A DNA stretch of 7,173 nt from an uncultured Sphingobium sp. (lineage in GTDB: Bacteria; Pseudomonadota; Alphaproteobacteria; Sphingomonadales; Sphingomonadaceae). Under the pieces are notes generated by a model. The model did not search any database. It had not been told where the DNA came from and saw only the letters and a program-made list of their open reading frames with translations. The stretch lies in contig CAJYHD010000033.1 in the NCBI GenBank assembly GCA_913773715.1, positions 1 to 7,173 on the forward strand, written 5' to 3'. The position numbers and the translations under genes were made by a program. Within the stretch, counting starts at the first letter, position 1. Each line of letters begins with the position of its first letter. Shown here piece by piece: positions 5,180 to 7,173 of this stretch.

Positions 5180-5332
5180 GAAGCGGCGGGTAGCTTCGGC
5201 CTGGCCGGGTTCAGGGATGAGACGACCTATGCCGCCCGCGGATAGTTAGGCGCCGGTTTAATCCCTTCGCCGACGCCTCGGCATGCCCATGACTAGTCCT
5301 GTGCGGTCCGAAGTGAGACTACCCGCCGCTTC
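5180..5332. ncRNA. Candidate structured RNA or hairpin element closed by 14-bp inverted repeat
   Basis: GAAGCGGCGGGTAG (5180-5193) is the exact reverse complement of 5319-5332. The stem continues inward with CTTCGG (5194-5199) and CCGAAG (5308-5313) across a five-base bulge, giving about 20 pairs. Inside are further pairings: GCCGA/TCGGC (5269-5273 with 5278-5282, 4-base loop), AGGGAT/ATCCCT (5213-5218 with 5261-5266) and CCTA/TAGG (5226-5229 with 5247-5250). No protein-coding frame in the block is convincing. It lies between the stops of the zinc-ribbon gene and the convergent SOS-associated operon. It could be a small RNA, a large terminator-like fold or a short MITE-like element with terminal inverted repeats; no flanking target duplication is seen. 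I match it to no known RNA family. The strand is undecided. Confidence 0.4.
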
Positions 5333-5404
5333 AGTGCGACCTTTGTTGTGCAATGGTTAACAGAACAGCGCTGCTTCCGATCCGCAGCCCGATCGGGTTA
5401 TTAC

Positions 5405-6043
5405 TTACATGTTTTGCGTGTTTCGCGTCGGAAACACCGGCCCTCGCACCGTCATCTGCTCAGCCGCATACGGCCGCTGAAGCGCAACCACGTCGTCGTA
5501 GCTGCCGCGCAACCAGCGCTCGTGATCGTCAGCCGCCAGGATCGTGATCATCGCCTTCGGGTGGATCGGTGCGACGAGGCTGTTCGGATTGCAGGTCACC
5601 ATCGTGAAGCCCGTGCCCTCGGCTGTGTGCTGCCAGAACCCCGCGGCCGCGAAGAGCGGCTGGTCGGTGACCTGGAACCACATCTCGCCTTTCAGCGGCG
5701 GCTTACCATCATCGAGGTCGTGCTTGCCGGGCGTCCACTCACAGAACTCAGATAGCGGCACGAGGCAGCGGTTCTCCGGCTTCTCGGCGAGGCGGCGCCA
5801 CTGCGGCAGCCCCAAGTTGCGGACGTTCGTCATCGGCCACGGCGCCTTACCGCCGAGCACATCCCAACCCATGACGTCGAGCCCGCGCTTTCCGTCCTGC
5901 TCGCGCACCACGTACGCGCGGCTCTTGGGCCTGAGTTCCTTTGGGTCGAAGCGATTGTCGCGTGGCCTCTCCGCCAGCCAGTCCGCACCGAAATGCGTCA
6001 AGATCGTCTCGGGCTCGTAGGACAGGCGCGCGCGGTTACACAT
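5405..6043 (-). CDS. SOS response-associated protein, YedK/HMCES family
   Basis: A 212-residue SRAP-family protein. These proteins use the N-terminal cysteine, exposed after removal of Met1, to form a stable thiazolidine crosslink with abasic sites in single-stranded DNA, shielding them from cleavage. The key positions are present: Cys2 (MCNRARL), Asn73 in TNVRNLG, Glu102 in SEFCEWT and His161 in APIHPKAM. The 'TNVRN' and 'VAPIHPKAM' forms are typical of alphaproteobacterial members. Length is normal. The start at 6043 is fixed by the need for Met-Cys and by GAGGAAGGA directly upstream; the frame is open ten codons further but that would bury Cys2. It overlaps the preceding membrane-protein gene by 8 bases and is probably in one operon with it and with 6275-6424, behind the LexA box at 6505. 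A stem (CCGATC/GATCGG, 5377-5396) follows its stop but lacks a T-run. Confidence 0.93.
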   Translation of the reverse strand: MCNRARLSYEPETILTHFGADWLAERPRDNRFDPKELRPKSRAYVVREQDGKRGLDVMGWDVLGGKAPWPMTNVRNLGLPQWRRLAEKPENRCLVPLSEFCEWTPGKHDLDDGKPPLKGEMWFQVTDQPLFAAAGFWQHTAEGTGFTMVTCNPNSLVAPIHPKAMITILAADDHERWLRGSYDDVVALQRPYAAEQMTVRGPVFPTRNTQNM

Positions 6044-6230
6044 TCCTTCCTCGTAGCGAGCGGCGAACCGCAAGGATTACCAGGCCGACTACGGTGATAT
6101 AGACGGCCGTCGCGATCGTGCGCGGCATCCACCCGTCTTCGCAGCCCGGCCCGATGCCGTAGCAGAACAGCCAGGTGAGACCGAGTAAGGTGACTAGATA
6201 GGCAAAGGTGAGAATGCCCGTCACGAACAT
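6036..6230 (-). CDS. Small two-helix membrane protein
   Basis: A 64-residue protein with two hydrophobic segments, residues 4-27 (from TGILTFAYLVTLLGLTWLF) and 39-56 (IATAVYITVVGLVILAV), separated by a short loop holding Cys30, Glu31 and Asp32, and a basic C-terminus RRSLRGRNV. It should sit in the inner membrane. ATG 6230 is chosen because the frame upstream is Arg-rich and not protein-like; the ribosome site is weak (only GCGGCG). The stop overlaps the start of the SRAP gene by 8 bases, so the two are likely co-translated. I recognise no named family. Together with the SRAP protein and the 49-aa protein it would be expressed from the promoter near the LexA box at 6505-6519. Confidence 0.65.
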   Translation of the reverse strand: MFVTGILTFAYLVTLLGLTWLFCYGIGPGCEDGWMPRTIATAVYITVVGLVILAVRRSLRGRNV

Positions 6231-6274
6231 CGCCGCGGCGCGGACCCATCGTGACCGCCGTTGTGTTGGCCTGG

Positions 6275-6424
6275 TCAGAAGTCGAGATCCCGCTTCACCA
6301 TCTCGCCAGCGATCGCGTCGGCGTTGGCCTCGCCGGGTGTCCAGTCGCTTTCGAGCCAAGCCTTGCGGACCTCTTCGTCGGTCCATGTCGCAAGCGCTTC
6401 CGGTGTGAGGGGTGAGTCGGTCAT
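6275..6424 (-). CDS. Small acidic protein (49 aa), unknown function
   Basis: A 49-residue protein starting at ATG 6424: MTDSPLTPEALATWTDEEVR then a Trp/Glu-rich part and an end at KRDLDF. It is acidic, helical in appearance and soluble, with three tryptophans (residues 14, 23 and 28). An in-frame TAG lies four codons before the ATG, so the start cannot be much further upstream; the ribosome site is weak. It is followed after 44 bases by the two-helix membrane gene and then the SRAP gene on the same strand, and it is the first gene behind the LexA box about 80 bases upstream. No family is recognised. Composition is protein-like and phage-like small acidic proteins are common. Confidence 0.6.
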   Translation of the reverse strand: MTDSPLTPEALATWTDEEVRKAWLESDWTPGEANADAIAGEMVKRDLDF

Positions 6425-6486
6425 GGGTTCACGCTACGCCAGACAGCTTCACGCGCAACCTTTTCCCCTAGGTGCACGGTGAACCC
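6425..6486. repeat. Spaced 8-bp inverted repeat before the 49-aa gene
   Basis: GGGTTCAC (6425-6432) is the reverse complement of GTGAACCC (6479-6486), with 46 bases between. It lies between the LexA box and the ATG at 6424, so it would be in the 5' leader of the operon mRNA and could fold the leader or act as an operator. The AGGGGAAAAGG stretch inside (minus strand) is purine-rich and ribosome-site-like but leads only to very short frames. Confidence 0.25.
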
Positions 6487-6504
6487 AGCAGTCCGTAAAT
6501 GACG

Positions 6505-6519
6505 GAACAAGATCGGAAC
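6505..6519 (-). promoter_or_regulatory. LexA (SOS) box, GAAC-N7-GAAC
   Basis: GAACAAGATCGGAAC is an exact GAAC-N7-GAAC, equal to GTTC-N7-GTTC on the minus strand. It lies about 80 bases upstream of the 49-aa/membrane/SRAP gene set and is oriented toward it. On the minus strand the context CTTTGTTCC..GTTCC is close to that of the first box at 4567-4581 in its own sense, so both operators share extended sequence. LexA control of the SRAP operon is inferred. Confidence 0.7.
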
Positions 6520-6581
6520 AAAGTGCCTATTTAGTGGCGGAAAACTGCCGTTCTCACTCTGTAGCGGATCCATGCAACGGA

Positions 6582-6627
6582 TTTCCTAAACTGCAGGCCG
6601 TGAGTTCGAATCTCGCCGGGGGCACCA
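6582..6627 (+). other. Attachment-site scar: 3' half of tRNA-Arg(CCT)
   Basis: The sequence contains, in order, an anticodon loop TTCCTAA (6583-6589, anticodon CCT), the 3' anticodon stem ACTGC, variable region AGGCC, a T arm GTGAG-TTCGAAT-CTCGC (6600-6616), acceptor strand CGGGGGC, A and encoded CCA (6625-6627). The 5' side is wrong for a tRNA: the bases before the loop (CGGAT) cannot pair with ACTGC except the last T, and no D arm or acceptor GCCCCCG precedes. So tRNA identity begins exactly at the anticodon loop, as in attP/attR sites of tyrosine-integrase elements. The intact tRNA should be at the other end of the element. The Arg(CCT) assignment depends on this loop alignment. Confidence 0.75.
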
Positions 6628-6745
6628 CCCACTCGCACTGCATCAGGCACACGCTAGAGTCCGAGCGCTCCTCGCCTCTGCTGTAAGTATTCGCGGGTAG
6701 AACTTACTCCATCGTGGCCGTACCTCCGAGATGGGAGTGCGGCCA

Positions 6746-7173
6746 ATGACCAAGACGATGACAGCAGTTCTCGTCCCCTGTCGTATCAATGTCGATACGC
6801 GATGGCACGACGCCTGCATTCATGAGATCTGTCCCAACAATGTTGCTATCTCGACGACGGCCTCGCTCCGCCGTGGAGATAACGTGCAGGCACGTCGCGG
6901 TACGTTGACGATCACCGGCCACGTATCATGCATTCGGAACGGCCGCATCGGCATCGCAACGCAAGACTCGATCAGCGTTGCCGCGATGTTCGACGAGCCG
7001 CGGCACAAGACTAAAAGGGCGTCGTCCGACGAGCGGCGCACAATCGCTCGTGCTTCGCCCGCCATTCGGGCGGAGCGGAGCCGTCAGATCGGCTCGGCGA
7101 TGCAGTTCGCCGCACTCACGCTGGCGACCGGTGGCGGCGCGTACCTGCTTATCACGCAGCTGTACGTTGCGCT
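6746..7173 (+). CDS. PilZ-like domain protein with C-terminal membrane segment (partial, runs off window)
   Basis: An open frame of 142 codons reaches the window edge without a stop. It starts at ATG 6746 with GGGAG at 6733-6737; ATG 6731 in frame is an alternative. Residues about 8-80 (VPCRINVDTRWHDACIHEIC, then RRGDNVQARRGTLTI and GRIGIATQDSI) resemble the beta-barrel of sphingomonad PilZ proteins, where 'G-R-x-G-[IVL]-x-T-Q-D' closes the domain. The c-di-GMP motif is degenerate: the usual [DN]-x-S-x-x-G is replaced by CPNNVAIS, and no RxxxR precedes it, so nucleotide binding is doubtful. A basic linker follows (HKTKRASSDERR) and a hydrophobic stretch begins near residue 118 (MQFAALTLATGGGAYLLI). 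It lies beyond the tRNA scar and is therefore probably host chromosome. Confidence 0.6.
   Translation, partial: MTKTMTAVLVPCRINVDTRWHDACIHEICPNNVAISTTASLRRGDNVQARRGTLTITGHVSCIRNGRIGIATQDSISVAAMFDEPRHKTKRASSDERRTIARASPAIRAERSRQIGSAMQFAALTLATGGGAYLLITQLYVA

Noticed and set aside
5166..5249. Twenty-seven codon frame MQTAKKRRVASAW...
   Set aside because: Lies within the inverted-repeat block, weak ribosome site, and Pro/Arg-rich composition; the base-pairing pattern explains the sequence better.
5180..5332. Retron-type msr-msd or a known DUF3800-associated RNA motif
   Set aside because: No reverse transcriptase gene is in the window, and the DUF3800 gene is more than 2 kb away on the other strand; nothing in the sequence ties the block to either.
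5353..5547. Plus-strand frame with a signal-peptide-like start
   Set aside because: It is mostly antisense to the well-supported SRAP gene and becomes Arg/Pro-rich after the hydrophobic stretch.
1..7173. CRISPR arrays, integrase, terminase or structural phage genes
   Set aside because: No regularly spaced direct repeats were seen and no frame shows motifs of these proteins; the integrase would be expected near the intact tRNA at the other end.

Overview
The window reads as the distal end of a prophage (or prophage-like integrative element) in a sphingomonad-type alphaproteobacterium, joined on the right to host chromosome. The pointers are: high GC; a lysis-type gene run (membrane protein, holin-like protein, family 19 glycoside hydrolase) with sphingomonad-like sequences; a helix-turn-helix protein of the 'LSRLIGRN...RGTPRKL' type known from sphingomonad repressors; two exact alphaproteobacterial LexA boxes (GTTC-N7-GTTC); and an orphan 46-bp 3' half of a tRNA gene (apparently tRNA-Arg, anticodon CCT) at 6582-6627, which is the classic scar of integration into a tRNA. 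Right of that scar the only gene is a PilZ-like sphingomonad protein that runs off the window, which fits host flank. No integrase, terminase or structural gene is in the window.

Layout. 1-276: a short single-pass membrane protein on the minus strand and a divergent intergenic gap. 277-1974 (+): the lysis cassette, made of a four-helix membrane protein, a holin-like frame split by one in-frame TGA, a strong hairpin, a 14-codon leader ORF and the GH19 endolysin. 1975-2244: no complete gene, but a short remnant of an IS3-type transposase N-terminus. 2245-3036 (-): a DUF3800 protein. 3130-3246 (+): a 38-aa cationic peptide, convergent with a secreted twin-CX3C protein (3285-3596, -), with a perfect 10-bp hairpin terminator between them. 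3674-4524 (-): three tightly packed small genes (SAM-like/YozE-like, HTH, duplicated zinc-knuckle protein). 4583-5149 (+): a divergent zinc-ribbon protein with a LexA box abutting its ATG. 5150-5404: a 153-nt block closed by a perfect 14-bp inverted repeat, a candidate structured RNA. 5405-6424 (-): an operon of a small acidic protein, a two-helix membrane protein and a YedK/HMCES-type SOS-response-associated protein, with the second LexA box upstream.

How it fits together: the left part lyses the cell at the end of the phage cycle. The right part is accessory cargo, and two of its transcription units carry SOS operators, so host LexA probably turns them on with DNA damage, at the time of prophage induction. 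Several genes look damaged (nonsense codon in the holin frame, probable frameshift at the HTH gene, transposase relic), so the element may be decaying. The best candidate for something undescribed is the SOS-controlled cargo around 4060-5332: zinc-binding proteins of unknown function, an HTH protein and a long hairpin-closed intergenic element.
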